Assembly (NCBI GenBank): GCA_964387685.1
Contig: CAYLXK010000029.1
Span: forward strand, 6,283-70,282
Source of the DNA: Bryobacter sp964387685
GTDB lineage: Bacteria > Acidobacteriota > Terriglobia > Bryobacterales > Bryobacteraceae
Length of the DNA stretch: 64,000 nt
Direction of reading: 5' to 3'
Both the position numbers and the translations under genes were made by a program. This document shows positions 8,588 through 18,075 of this stretch, in pieces (position 1 is the first letter of the stretch; the number at the start of each line of letters is the position of its first letter). The notes beneath the pieces were generated by a model that searched no databases, was not told where the DNA came from, and saw only the letters and a program-made list of their open reading frames with translations.

Positions 8588-9031
8588 ATGGAAATGTCAC
8601 GATCACTCAAAGAAAAGGGCGTCCGGCTGACGAAGCAGCGCCAGGTGCTGCTTGAGCTGATCGACCACAGCGGGAAGCATCTGGATGCTGAGACGCTGTA
8701 CAACATGGCGCGGGAAAAGGATTCGAAACTAAACCGCGTGACGGTGTACCGGACGCTGAAGATGCTGAAGGAGTCCGGCTTGGTGGATGAGCTGGACCTG
8801 ATGCATAAGGACGGGGACCAGCACTATTACGAGACGAAGATGAAGCGCGAGCATGCGCACATCATTTGTCTGCAGTGCGGCAAGGTGGAGGAGTACTTTG
8901 GGGAGCCGCTGACGCGCTTGCGCAAAGAGATTGAAGAGAATCTGGGCTTCCAGATTGTGGCGGCGCGGACGGAGGTAGGCGGGTATTGCTCGCACTGCCA
9001 GGCGATGCGGGCGGAAAAGCTGGTGAGCTGA
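8588..9031 (+). CDS. Fur-family metalloregulator
   Basis: A 147-residue repressor of the Fur/PerR/Zur family. The N-terminal winged helix shows RLTKQRQVLLELI, DAETLYNMARE and the recognition helix LNRVTVYRTLKMLKESGLV. The C-terminal dimerisation domain has two CxxC pairs (CLQC and CSHC) for a structural zinc, and HAH before the first pair as part of the regulatory metal site. Metal specificity (iron, zinc, manganese or peroxide sensing) cannot be fixed from the sequence. It is divergent from the ECF sigma gene and upstream of a TonB-dependent receptor, which suits metal-responsive control. Confidence 0.9.
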   Translation: MEMSRSLKEKGVRLTKQRQVLLELIDHSGKHLDAETLYNMAREKDSKLNRVTVYRTLKMLKESGLVDELDLMHKDGDQHYYETKMKREHAHIICLQCGKVEEYFGEPLTRLRKEIEENLGFQIVAARTEVGGYCSHCQAMRAEKLVS

Positions 9032-9065
9032 GCCCAAGTCAAGACCGGAGAGCGGCCGGAGCGGC

Positions 9066-9095
9066 TTGGAACTAGGCGGCGGGTTGTTATATGAT
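9066..9095 (+). promoter_or_regulatory. Sigma-70-like promoter of the Oar-like receptor
   Basis: TTGGAA (9066-9071) and TATGAT (9090-9095) are separated by 18 bases and lie about 50 bases upstream of the receptor ATG at 9146. The match is good for this GC-rich genome but is judged by eye. No clear Fur box was found beside it. Confidence 0.45.
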
Positions 9096-9145
9096 CAGCG
9101 GGCGCGGAGGGGGCCTGTTCTTCTTTCCGTCAGCGGAGTCCAGTA

Positions 9146-12100
9146 ATGTTCAACCCCTTTAAGATGCCGAGAATCTCCTTTTCTACCCTTGTTTTATTCT
9201 TAGTCCCCCTCCTGATTTCGCTTGCGCTGCCGCGGGCCGCAGCGCAAAGCGGTGCGGGGTCGATTCAGGGCACGATCCAGGACGCCTCCGGCTCCACGCT
9301 TCCCGGCGCTCGGGTCCGCATTGTGAACAATGAAACCGGCGTCGCCATCGAAAGCAGCGCGAATGCGACCGGTTTTTACAATGTGCCGGGTTTGTTTGGC
9401 GGCCAGTACACGGCCGTTTTCACTTCTCCGGGAATGAAGAAGATTCAGGTAGCGATCATGCTCCGCAATGCCCAGGTGGTCGTGTTCAATCCCACGCTCC
9501 AAGTGGGCGACGTGGCCGAGCAAATCACCGTGAATGCTTCGGAAATCCAACTCGTCACCTACGATAGCGGCACCGTTAGCAACCATCTGGACCGTACCCG
9601 CCTGGACCAGCTTCCCCAAAACACCCGCAACGTCATGCGCTTGGTCGCCACCACTACTCCCGGCGTCGAAGCCAACGGCCAACGGGTCAATGGCCTGATG
9701 CACGAAGGCTTTGAGTACACCCAGGACGGCGCTCCGATGACCAATCGGAACTTCGGCGGCGGCCGCAATTCCGAAAATGCGCAACTACCCGACCCGGACG
9801 CCGTCGAGGAAGTCAAAATCGAAACGCTCAACTCGGGCGCCCAGTTCGCCACGCCGGCCACGGCCATCATCACCACTAAGTCCGGCACCAATCAGTTCCG
9901 CGGCACTATGTTCCATACCATGCGCAACAACGCTATCGGGATCGCCCGCGCACGGCAGAATTCCCCCACTTTCGCCGCGCCCCACCTTGTCCGCAACGAG
10001 TTCGGCGCCTCCGGTGGCGGCCCGGTTTGGATTCCCAAACTCTACAAGGGCAAGGACAAGACCTTCTGGTTTGGAGCCTGGGAAAAGTTCAGCCTGCGCC
10101 AAGCCGCCGAGCAGCGCGTCTTCGTACCCACTGTCGCCATGCGGCAAGGCGATTTCAGCAATCTTCCCACCAGCGCGGGCGTCGACTTCACGCTCTACGA
10201 TCCCAACACCACCACGTCCACTTTAAGCCGCACCCCTTTCCCTGGCAACCGCATCCCCATCTCGCGCATCAGCCCTCTGGCCAAGGCGCTCTATGAAGCC
10301 ACGCCGCTCCCGACTTTCGCCGACAACCCCCGCGTACGGTCCAACATCACGGACGTGAACAACACTATACAAGACATTCCCAATTTCAACGTCCGTCTGG
10401 ATCATGTCTTTGATCCGGACAATCGCGCCTACGCCCGCTTCACCCACATCGACCAGTTCCAGCAAGCGCTGCGCAATTTCCCGAATGCCTCTCCCGCCAA
10501 TATCGCAGGCGGCGGTCTGCCGGAGGGAGCTACTGGATATCAGCAAATTCTCGTCACTACGATCAGCGCCGCGCTTGGCTACTCCAAGGTCTTCTCGCCC
10601 ACCCTATTCAGCGAAACGATTTTGAGCCGCCAGTGGATGCGGCAGTATGTCCAGGGCGCGGGCGACGTCAACCAAAATTACGAGAAGCTGCTCGGCCTGC
10701 CCAATAACTTCGGCCAGTCCGGCTTCCCCAACATCGGCGCCAATCTGATCATGCCCTACGGCGGCTCGCAGTTTAACTACGGCATGAGTCAGGCAATTAC
10801 CAACCTGGACCAGAACCTGACCAAGATCTGGGGCAAGCACACCCTGCAATTTGGCGCCCGCTACCGGCACGAAAAGTTCGGTTACCTGCCCGACCGGCAA
10901 TCTGACACGGTCGCTTTCTCCAACCTTGCCACGGCCGTCTACGACCCGGCTACCGGCGCCAACTACGGCGCTCGCGCCAATACCGGCTTCGTCGACGCCG
11001 ACTTTTTCCTCGGCGCGGCCAGCTCGTATAGCCAAGTGAAAAACGCGCCTTTCGGCGACTTCGGCAAGAACGAATTCGCCTTCTACGCTCAAGACAACTG
11101 GCGGGTCTCCCGTTCCCTGACCATCAACGCCGGAGTCCGTTGGGAGGTCCATCCCGCGCCCACCACCCGTGACGGTCTCAATGTGGGTTTTGACCTGCGC
11201 AACAACGCGCTGATCCTCAAGCATCCCCTCGAGTTCTATTTGGAACGCGGCTACACTACCCCCGCCATCCTCACCAACTTACGAAACCTTGGCGCCAGGT
11301 TCATGACGCCCGAACAAGCCGGCCTGCCCGATGCGGGTATCTACGGCAATTACTACAACTTCATGCCGCGCCTCGGCTTCGCTTATAACCTTAGCCGCTT
11401 CGGCACGGTCATTCGCGGCGGCTTCGGCACCTATATCTATCCCGTTCCGATTCGCAATTCCATGCGGATTGGGATCACCAACTTACCCTTCTTAGCTAAC
11501 TACTCGCAAAACTTTAACGCCGCCGCCCAAGCCCCCGATGGCCTTCCGAATGGACTCCTGCGCGGTCCGCAAACCGTGGTGGCCGGCCTTAACAGCGCCA
11601 ATGTCGTCAATACCGCGCAGACCAACGCGCTGCTGCCCGGCATCACGAACCAATCGTTGGATCCCCGTTATCCCCCGGCCAATGTCCGTCAAACCAGCCT
11701 CACCATCGAACAGCCCTTTAAGAACGGTTCCGCGTTCCGCGTCACTTATCTCTACCTCCAAAGCACGAATCTCGACCAGAACTACCAATACAACTTCAAC
11801 CCCTCGGCTTATACTTGGGCCCTCCAAACCGGGACGGCGCTCCCGACCGGCCCGCTCGCCAATGTCGCCACCCGGCCCTTCGACAATCGCACTTGGGGCA
11901 ATAATGTGCAATCGACGAAGTACGGTTTCGCCAATAACTCGTCCTTCCAATTCAACTACCAGCGCCCCTACAAGAACGGCTACGCCTACCAGATCTACTA
12001 CGTGCTGTCGAACGCTTTTCGCATCGGCGGCAACACGTTCCGCGATAGCGTTCTCTATCCCGCCCAAGCTTTCGCACCCGGCGTCCTTCCGGCCAACCTC

Positions 12101-12859
12101 AACACCGGTACGATTCTGGAGCCCAGCCAGGATTTAAATCGCTACCTGCACTACCGGATCGACACCGACATTCCGAAACATAGAGTCAGCTTCAATGGCG
12201 TCGTCGATCTGCCTTTCGGCAAAGGCAAGAGGTTCCTCGGCAATTCCAATCGCTGGCTCAACGCCCTAGTGGGCGGCTTCCAACTCGCCTACATCGGCAA
12301 TGTCGTCTCCCAATACGTCGTCCCTTCGGTGAACAACTGGGGCCCCACCGCTCCCATCAAGGTGTATAAAGACGGCGTGCCGGTCACGGACTGCCGCAGC
12401 GGCGTTTGCCGTCCCGGCAACCTCTGGTTCAACGGCTATATCGCGCCCAACCAGATCAACAACCCCAACGGCGGCGTCACCGGTCTCCCCGCCGATTACG
12501 TCCCCTACCAAACGCCCATCAACAACACGGTCGGCCAGCCCAACTACGGCACTAATAATGTCACCGTTCGCCTGGCCAACGGCCAGAACCTACTCACAGC
12601 CTTCAATCCCGGTCCGATCGGCGTGAATCCCTTCTGGAAGACCAACTTCCTCGGACCCTTCAATTACACTGCCGACGTGTCCCTTTTCAAAGTATTCAGC
12701 CTCACCGAGCGCTGGAAACTCCGCTTCAACGTCGATGCCTTCAACGCGCTGAACATCCAAGGCAACACGAACCCCAATGGTCTTGACGGCATCCAGCAGT
12801 TCATTAGCTCTTACTGGACTCCGCGCCAGATTCAAGTCTCCGCGCGTTTGAGTTTCTAG
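9146..12859 (+). CDS. Oar-like TonB-dependent outer-membrane receptor with carboxypeptidase-regulatory domain
   Basis: A 1237-residue outer-membrane protein with a signal peptide (STLVLFLVPLLISLALPRAAAQ). Residues about 40-125 form a carboxypeptidase regulatory-like domain (GSIQGTIQDASGSTLPGARV, ATGFYNVPGLFGGQYTAVF). A plug-like region follows (LPQNTRNVMRLVATTTPGV, VEEVKIETLNSGAQF). The remainder is a large beta-barrel rich in aromatic strands, ending in the outer-membrane signature QIQVSARLSF. These giant Oar/CarbopepD-reg receptors are expanded in Acidobacteria and are thought to import or bind large polymers or oligosaccharides using TonB. The substrate is unknown. The neighbouring Fur-family gene may regulate it. 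Confidence 0.87.
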   Translation: MFNPFKMPRISFSTLVLFLVPLLISLALPRAAAQSGAGSIQGTIQDASGSTLPGARVRIVNNETGVAIESSANATGFYNVPGLFGGQYTAVFTSPGMKKIQVAIMLRNAQVVVFNPTLQVGDVAEQITVNASEIQLVTYDSGTVSNHLDRTRLDQLPQNTRNVMRLVATTTPGVEANGQRVNGLMHEGFEYTQDGAPMTNRNFGGGRNSENAQLPDPDAVEEVKIETLNSGAQFATPATAIITTKSGTNQFRGTMFHTMRNNAIGIARARQNSPTFAAPHLVRNEFGASGGGPVWIPKLYKGKDKTFWFGAWEKFSLRQAAEQRVFVPTVAMRQGDFSNLPTSAGVDFTLYDPNTTTSTLSRTPFPGNRIPISRISPLAKALYEATPLPTFADNPRVRSNITDVNNTIQDIPNFNVRLDHVFDPDNRAYARFTHIDQFQQALRNFPNASPANIAGGGLPEGATGYQQILVTTISAALGYSKVFSPTLFSETILSRQWMRQYVQGAGDVNQNYEKLLGLPNNFGQSGFPNIGANLIMPYGGSQFNYGMSQAITNLDQNLTKIWGKHTLQFGARYRHEKFGYLPDRQSDTVAFSNLATAVYDPATGANYGARANTGFVDADFFLGAASSYSQVKNAPFGDFGKNEFAFYAQDNWRVSRSLTINAGVRWEVHPAPTTRDGLNVGFDLRNNALILKHPLEFYLERGYTTPAILTNLRNLGARFMTPEQAGLPDAGIYGNYYNFMPRLGFAYNLSRFGTVIRGGFGTYIYPVPIRNSMRIGITNLPFLANYSQNFNAAAQAPDGLPNGLLRGPQTVVAGLNSANVVNTAQTNALLPGITNQSLDPRYPPANVRQTSLTIEQPFKNGSAFRVTYLYLQSTNLDQNYQYNFNPSAYTWALQTGTALPTGPLANVATRPFDNRTWGNNVQSTKYGFANNSSFQFNYQRPYKNGYAYQIYYVLSNAFRIGGNTFRDSVLYPAQAFAPGVLPANLNTGTILEPSQDLNRYLHYRIDTDIPKHRVSFNGVVDLPFGKGKRFLGNSNRWLNALVGGFQLAYIGNVVSQYVVPSVNNWGPTAPIKVYKDGVPVTDCRSGVCRPGNLWFNGYIAPNQINNPNGGVTGLPADYVPYQTPINNTVGQPNYGTNNVTVRLANGQNLLTAFNPGPIGVNPFWKTNFLGPFNYTADVSLFKVFSLTERWKLRFNVDAFNALNIQGNTNPNGLDGIQQFISSYWTPRQIQVSARLSF

Positions 12860-13091
12860 GCTTAGGGCGTAGGAAAGGATGCGGGGCATGGCGTCCGGAC
12901 GGATGCCCGCCCGGACGCCCGCATAGAGCCCACGGCTTGGAGTCTTTTTTCACGCGGGGCCGGCCGAATCGAGCGGGAACCGTGCCGATTGGGAAACTCG
13001 TGGTGGGGCGCGGTGGGGATCTGGGCACGCGGGCGGACAGGCTCGCGCCGCTGCTGCACTAGACTGGAGCAGAGGCGACGAACCGAGCAAC

Positions 13092-14771
13092 TTGGCCTTC
13101 GAACTGACAGTCATTAACCCTTCCGGGAATGCAACCCGGGTGATGCTGGACGTATTTCCTTTCACGATTGGGCGGCACTCTGAGAACCACCTGGTGTTGC
13201 GGGACAGCCGGGTTTCCCGCAAGCACGCGCAAATCACCAACGGCGCGGGTGGATTGCAGATTGAGGACCTGGAATCTCTGCATGGGGTGCGCGTCAATGG
13301 CGAGAGAATACCTGCGGCACCGCTCCGGGTGGGGGATATTGTCGATTTTGGCTTAGAGGACGGCTACCGGTTAGAACTGGCCGAGCGCAATGAAGCGGAG
13401 ATTCGCAAGCTATTAGGGAGAATCCCGGGCACCCAGCAGGGGACGGAACTTTCCAAGTTACGCGCGCTGACGGAAGTGGCGCGGAGCCTCGAACACGCCT
13501 TGAGTCTGAACGACGTGCTGGCGACAGTGATTGAGGCGGCGTTGACAGTGACCGGATGCGAGCGGGGCTTCCTGTTGCTGGAGAAGAACACAAAGTTGAT
13601 GGTGGAACTGGGTCGGGACGCAGGCGGCCGCGCGCTGAGCGCGGCGGATCTGCCGGTGCCGGCCAGCCTGATTTCGCGGGCGCTGAAAGAGCGCAAAGAC
13701 TTGCTGAGCCTGCACTTTGATCCGCTGGCGGATTGGAGCGGGCGGTTTAACGATTCCCTGGATGGGCTCGATTTGCGCAGCGTGTTGTGTATTCCGCTGA
13801 TCCGGCTGCGCGGCGGCGTGGGCGCGGGCGAGACGATGGCGGCGACCATGGACGACACCATCGGCGTGCTGTACATGGACTCGATGACGCTGGTGCTGCG
13901 GGAGGAACAAGGGAACCGGGAGCTCTTGCAGACGCTGGCGCTGGAGGCTTCGTCGATTCTCGAGAATGCCCGGCTGCTGGAGGAGGAGCGGCGCAAGCAC
14001 AAGCTGGAGCAGGAGCTGGAGCTAGCGCGCACGATTCAATCGAATCTGTTGCCGCGGCATTTGCCCACGGGCGGCTATCTGGAGGTTACGGGCAGTTCCA
14101 TCCCGACCTACCAGGTGGGGGGCGACTTTTACGATGTGATTGCCACGCCCGGCGGCGGACATTTGGCCGCGGTGGCGGACGTCTCCGGCAAAGGCGTGGC
14201 GGCGGCCCTGCTCGCGTCCCTTTTGCAGGGCGTGATTATGGAAGCCGCGGCCGCGGGAACGCCGCTGGAGGAATGGCTACCCAGACTCAATCGATTCCTG
14301 CTGGAACGCACGGAAGGGGAGAAGTACTGCACTATCTTTGCGGGGCATCTAAACCGCGAGGGCGTGCTGCGCTACGCCAACGCTGGGCACTCGCGCCCCT
14401 TCCTGGTACGGCCGCGGGGGGCGAGTGGACCTGGGATAGAGGTACTGGAATCCAATGGCTTTCCGGTGGGAATGCTGGAGGAGGCGACTTTCGAGGTGGC
14501 CGAGGTACGGCTGGGCCCAGGGGATACGCTCGTGTTGTTTTCCGATGGAGTCGAGGAGGCCCGGAGAGCGCCGAAAGAATTTTTCGGCCGGGAAAGAATC
14601 GCCGGCGTTTTGGCCAGCCATGCCACGGCGGCTCTGGGGCATGTGGAAGCCAAGTTGCGCGAAGCGGTTAAGGAATTCTTAAAGGGCGCCGAGCCGCACG
14701 ACGATGCGACGTTGCTGCTGGTGCGCTATGTGGGCGCCGGGGACGGGCATCGCGGCGCCGCCGCTACTTGA
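13092..14771 (+). CDS. FHA-GAF-PP2C (SpoIIE-type) phosphatase
   Basis: A 559-residue signalling protein, starting at a TTG codon. Residues about 1-95 are a forkhead-associated domain (FTIGRHSENHLVL, RVSRKHAQI, GVRVNGERI) that binds phosphothreonine. Residues about 125-300 form a GAF sensor domain. Residues about 305-550 form an RsbU/SpoIIE-type PP2C phosphatase (TIQSNLLPRHLP, GGDFYDVIATPGG, VADVSGKGVAAALLASLLQ, LFSDGVEEA, HDDATLLLVRY). The metal-binding aspartates of the family are in place. It probably dephosphorylates an anti-sigma antagonist or a Ser/Thr kinase target after binding a phosphorylated partner. Its 3' end overlaps the convergent tadC gene by 8 bases. Confidence 0.9.
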   Translation: MAFELTVINPSGNATRVMLDVFPFTIGRHSENHLVLRDSRVSRKHAQITNGAGGLQIEDLESLHGVRVNGERIPAAPLRVGDIVDFGLEDGYRLELAERNEAEIRKLLGRIPGTQQGTELSKLRALTEVARSLEHALSLNDVLATVIEAALTVTGCERGFLLLEKNTKLMVELGRDAGGRALSAADLPVPASLISRALKERKDLLSLHFDPLADWSGRFNDSLDGLDLRSVLCIPLIRLRGGVGAGETMAATMDDTIGVLYMDSMTLVLREEQGNRELLQTLALEASSILENARLLEEERRKHKLEQELELARTIQSNLLPRHLPTGGYLEVTGSSIPTYQVGGDFYDVIATPGGGHLAAVADVSGKGVAAALLASLLQGVIMEAAAAGTPLEEWLPRLNRFLLERTEGEKYCTIFAGHLNREGVLRYANAGHSRPFLVRPRGASGPGIEVLESNGFPVGMLEEATFEVAEVRLGPGDTLVLFSDGVEEARRAPKEFFGRERIAGVLASHATAALGHVEAKLREAVKEFLKGAEPHDDATLLLVRYVGAGDGHRGAAAT

Positions 14772-15684
14772 CGCTGCCTAGCAGTTGCGCCATGCCGGCG
14801 GAGAGGCGCAAAATCGCCGGTCCGAGCGTGACCAAGAGGACACTAGGGAAAACGAGAAAGAAGACGGGGAAAACCAGCTTGACGCTGGTCTTACGGGCTT
14901 GTTCCTGAGCCGCTTGGCGGCGCCGTGTACGCAGATAGCGCGCGTGGGTGCGGAGGGCGGGTCCGAGGGAAGTGCCGAAGCGGTCCCCGTCTAAGAGCAG
15001 GTTGCTCAGTTTGCGGACCTCGATTTCGCCCGTGCGGGCGGCAAGGCGGGACAGGACATCGGCGCGGGATTGACCCGCCTTCATTTCGAGGCAAGCAAAG
15101 GCGAATTCCTCGCTCAAGTCGGGGTAAATGCGTTTGAGCTCCCGGCTGGTTTCCAATAAGGCGCTGTCGAGGCCTTGGCCTGCCTCGAGGCTAAGGACCA
15201 ACATATCGAGGGCGGGGGGGAGCGCTTGGCGCAAACGCGCCTGCCGGCTGGAGACGCGGCTACGCAGCACGCGCTCCGGAATAAAGTAACCGGCGCCTAA
15301 ACCGCAAAGCGAGAAGACGAGCGAGGGCGCAAACGAAGCGTCCAGCAGGATCGCGATCACTACGAAGAACAAAGAAAACACCAGCGCGGCCACGGCCTTT
15401 ACGCCGAAGAAGGCAGTGAGCGAATCGGCATCGCGATAGCCGGCCATAGCCAGGCGGCGGCGCAACGGATGCTCGGAGTGGGCCGATTCCGGCAGGACGC
15501 TGCCGATTCTTTCCAGCGTCTGGCGAATTCCGCCTTCGTCCTCTTCGGGACCACCAATCAGGACCGGTATGCCGGCTGGCGCGGCTTGCTGCTCAGGCTC
15601 CCGCAGGAACCACCAGCCCCCCGCGAGCACGGCACTGAGCACGAAGAAAAAGCAAGCGCCAAGAATGAGAAATTCGCTACTCAT
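14764..15684 (-). CDS. tadC: Tad/Flp pilus inner-membrane platform protein TadC
   Basis: A 306-residue protein of the type II secretion F family. Membrane segments lie at the N-terminus (LILGACFFFVLSAVLAGGWWF), in the middle (AVAALVFSLFFVVIAILL, LVFSLCGLGAGYFI) and at the C-terminus (LVFPVFFLVFPSVLLVTLGPAIL). The cytoplasmic T2SSF domain includes LPPALDMLVLSLEAGQGLDSAL and GTSLGPALRTHARYLRTRRRQAAQEQARK. Together with TadB it forms the platform on which Flp pilins are assembled. It starts one base after the tadB stop, so the two are co-transcribed. The typical ATPase tadA/cpaF is not in the window. Confidence 0.87.
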   Translation of the reverse strand: MSSEFLILGACFFFVLSAVLAGGWWFLREPEQQAAPAGIPVLIGGPEEDEGGIRQTLERIGSVLPESAHSEHPLRRRLAMAGYRDADSLTAFFGVKAVAALVFSLFFVVIAILLDASFAPSLVFSLCGLGAGYFIPERVLRSRVSSRQARLRQALPPALDMLVLSLEAGQGLDSALLETSRELKRIYPDLSEEFAFACLEMKAGQSRADVLSRLAARTGEIEVRKLSNLLLDGDRFGTSLGPALRTHARYLRTRRRQAAQEQARKTSVKLVFPVFFLVFPSVLLVTLGPAILRLSAGMAQLLGSVK

Positions 15685-15685
15685 G

Positions 15686-16732
15686 TCAGATCCGGATATC
15701 CAGAATTCGGCGCATGACGAAATGCGCCGCGACCAGCAAGACCAAGGCGCCCACGATCATGAGCCTGCCGACGGGGTGTTCCGTCAAGATGTCGAGATGT
15801 CCGGGCGCGGCAAAGTGGAGCATGGCGGCGATCCCGAGGGGCAAGAGGGTGAGGATCAAACCGGTGAGCTTGCCATGCGCGCTGATGGCGCGGACCTCGC
15901 CGTCCAGGGCGCCGGCCTCGCGCACGCCCTCGGATATGCGGCCTAAAACCTCGTGCAGTTTACCGCCGGCTTTGGACTGGATGCGGACACTGGCGACGAA
16001 AAGACTGACACAAGTAAGGGGAACGCGAGCCGCCAAGTGCTCCAGAGCCTCGTCCCAGGATTGGCCCAGCCGCCATTCTTCGAGCGTCTTACGGATTTCC
16101 ACCGAAACCGGGGGCAGGCTCTCGTGGGCCACCATTTCCATGCCGGCGGAAAAGGCGTGCCCGGCGCGCATAGCCCGGCCCAGGGAATCCAGCGCGTCCG
16201 GGAAATGAAGTTCAAACTCGGCAAAGCGGCGCTCCCTTTTATGCCTTATATAAAACACCGGCGCGGAGGTAGCGACCAGGCCGCCCAAAATTACGGCTAA
16301 GGCCGGGACCCAGGAAACCCGCGTTAAGACGACCGCCATGGAGGCGCCACACATAAGCATGAGGGCCGTACAGCGGCCTACGGACCAGGTGAGGCCGGCT
16401 TCGGCGACGAGGCGAGTAATGTTGCCGCTGAATTCAAAGCGTTCCAGCAAGGCCGCCCAAAAAGAAATCGAGGAAACTTTTTCGCTCTTGAGGAGGACGG
16501 GAAATGCCGAGGGGTCGGACGACATTTCGGACCAGGGCCCAGCGCTAGTGGCCCTACCAATATTGGCCCCAGCACCATTAGACCCAGAGCCGCTGGCCCC
16601 AGCACCTGTCGCACCTTCACCAAGGCCACCAGCGTCCGCCGCCTCCAAACGCGGGGAAAAAAGATAAAGACCGGCTACAATCAGGGCGAAAGTGGCGAAG
16701 AAGATCAGGGTCAGCAGCCAGGGCATTGGCAT
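15686..16732 (-). CDS. tadB: Tad/Flp pilus inner-membrane platform protein TadB
   Basis: A 348-residue paralogue of TadC. An N-terminal membrane segment (WLLTLIFFATFALIVAGLYLF) is followed by a Gly/Ser/Ala-rich linker. Two membrane helices sit near residues 140-175, then the T2SSF domain (FPDALDSLGRAMRAGHAFSAGMEMVAHE, DEALEHLAARVPLTCVSLFVASVRIQSKAGG) and two C-terminal helices. The low-complexity linker (GAGASGSGSNGAGANIG) is unusual and may be lineage specific. It lies between cpaB and tadC with gaps of 7 and 1 bases, forming a three-gene operon. Confidence 0.87.
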   Translation of the reverse strand: MPMPWLLTLIFFATFALIVAGLYLFSPRLEAADAGGLGEGATGAGASGSGSNGAGANIGRATSAGPWSEMSSDPSAFPVLLKSEKVSSISFWAALLERFEFSGNITRLVAEAGLTWSVGRCTALMLMCGASMAVVLTRVSWVPALAVILGGLVATSAPVFYIRHKRERRFAEFELHFPDALDSLGRAMRAGHAFSAGMEMVAHESLPPVSVEIRKTLEEWRLGQSWDEALEHLAARVPLTCVSLFVASVRIQSKAGGKLHEVLGRISEGVREAGALDGEVRAISAHGKLTGLILTLLPLGIAAMLHFAAPGHLDILTEHPVGRLMIVGALVLLVAAHFVMRRILDIRI

Positions 16733-16739
16733 GGGGAGC

Positions 16740-17969
16740 CTACGGGGCGGGCGAGATTAATACGGCCAGTTCGCTGCTTCCCGTTGAATCGGGCAAGCGG
16801 CGATGCGGAGCAAATTTTTCCCTCCAGGCCGCCGCCTGGCTAGCCGGGAGCAGTCCTGCAATGGCGCTGCCTTGCCGTCCGGAATTCCAGGGTAGTTCAC
16901 TTCGCCGGAGTGCGTCATGGCCCGGTCCAAGGGAGGTTTCGGTGCGCGCGCGCCACTCGATGCCGCCATCGGGGGCGGTTCGTGTTTCCAGGCGTACCCG
17001 GAGCGAAGCGGCGGGATCTTGGCCTCGCCACGTCACTTCCCCGCCCTGGGCGGTTTGCAAACGCGACGAAGCCCAGACGGCCGGCGTGCCCGCTGGGATG
17101 GACGACGGCGATTGGCTCCACTGGCGCAGTTCTTCTGGTGAGGCTTCCACCAAGTGAATTTCAAAGTGGATTCCTGGTTCAAGCGGCTTTGCCGGAGAAC
17201 TAGGCAGAGCATTGGGTGTAGGATTAGGCGTGAATTGGCTGCGGACGATCGCTTTGGGCGTGGGGGGGATCTCAGACCGGCTCAAGTTGACCGGGCTGAC
17301 AGGCAGCAACGAGGAATCTTTCCGATTTCGTAAAACTACGCGCAAGCGCGTCGCAGCGTCGGACTGGCTTAGACGGGGGGCTTCCTCGGGCGCGACCAGC
17401 AGCGTGAGAACGCCGCGCCCCCCAGCGCCTCGTTCGGGCGCCCCGACCTGAAACACAGTCGCATTTTGGAGAATCGTGCGAACCTCCCAGTCCGCTTCGC
17501 TATAGCCGTCACGGGGACGCGTTTTGGCACTGAGGCTATGCACATCAATGTGATCGCCGGCGCGGAGGATTTCCAAGACGCTTGAAGAATCCGAAACATG
17601 CACCGTAACGGCCCGCTGGCCGTCGGGAATGGCGCTGGCTAAGCTCCGGGCGCTTCCCGGGCTTAGGAGCTTGTCGGTCAAGACCTGGCCGCCGTCCACC
17701 TTCTCTAGCAACGCGCGCCCTTCGGCGTCCTCGAGCGTCATGGGACCCGGCTCGGCATTTTTAGCCTCATTTTTGGCTTCGGCCCAGCGCAAATCATTCG
17801 CTTTCAAGACGTGGCCTTTTTCCAGAGAGGTGGCCGCAACCGGGCGCCGCAGGGGCGTGGACTTCGCTGAGCCGTCCATACGGCTGACGATCAATCCATA
17901 AAAGATACCGGTGGACAAGACCGCTACCACCAGGGCGATCACAACAAGCGGGAATACGTTTTTCTTCAT
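16740..17969 (-). CDS. cpaB: Flp pilus assembly protein CpaB/RcpC
   Basis: I chose the ATG at 17969 (MKKNVFPLVVIALVVAVLSTGIFYG), which gives a lysine-led membrane anchor; the longer frame has no such feature. The next 60 residues form a SAF domain (VAATSLEKGHVLKANDLRWAE, GQVLTDKLLSPGSAR). An RcpC-like beta domain follows (VTVHVSDSSSVLEILRAGDHIDVHSL, GVLTLLVAPEEAPRLSQSDAATRLRVVLRN). CpaB stabilises the secretin and pilus in the periplasm. The C-terminal 150 residues are Pro/Ser-rich and extend beyond the usual family length. It is the first gene of the cpaB-tadB-tadC operon, and its 5' end is divergent from the DUF885 gene. Confidence 0.82.
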   Translation of the reverse strand: MKKNVFPLVVIALVVAVLSTGIFYGLIVSRMDGSAKSTPLRRPVAATSLEKGHVLKANDLRWAEAKNEAKNAEPGPMTLEDAEGRALLEKVDGGQVLTDKLLSPGSARSLASAIPDGQRAVTVHVSDSSSVLEILRAGDHIDVHSLSAKTRPRDGYSEADWEVRTILQNATVFQVGAPERGAGGRGVLTLLVAPEEAPRLSQSDAATRLRVVLRNRKDSSLLPVSPVNLSRSEIPPTPKAIVRSQFTPNPTPNALPSSPAKPLEPGIHFEIHLVEASPEELRQWSQSPSSIPAGTPAVWASSRLQTAQGGEVTWRGQDPAASLRVRLETRTAPDGGIEWRARTETSLGPGHDALRRSELPWNSGRQGSAIAGLLPASQAAAWREKFAPHRRLPDSTGSSELAVLISPAP

Positions 17970-18075
17970 AGCGGCGGGTGCGCGGAGCGGCGACGAGGCA
18001 TTCGCCTCACTCGTAAAGTTATCGGCCCACTGCGGAAAATCCTTTAGCCGGAACGGCAATGCCATCCTAGATGTA

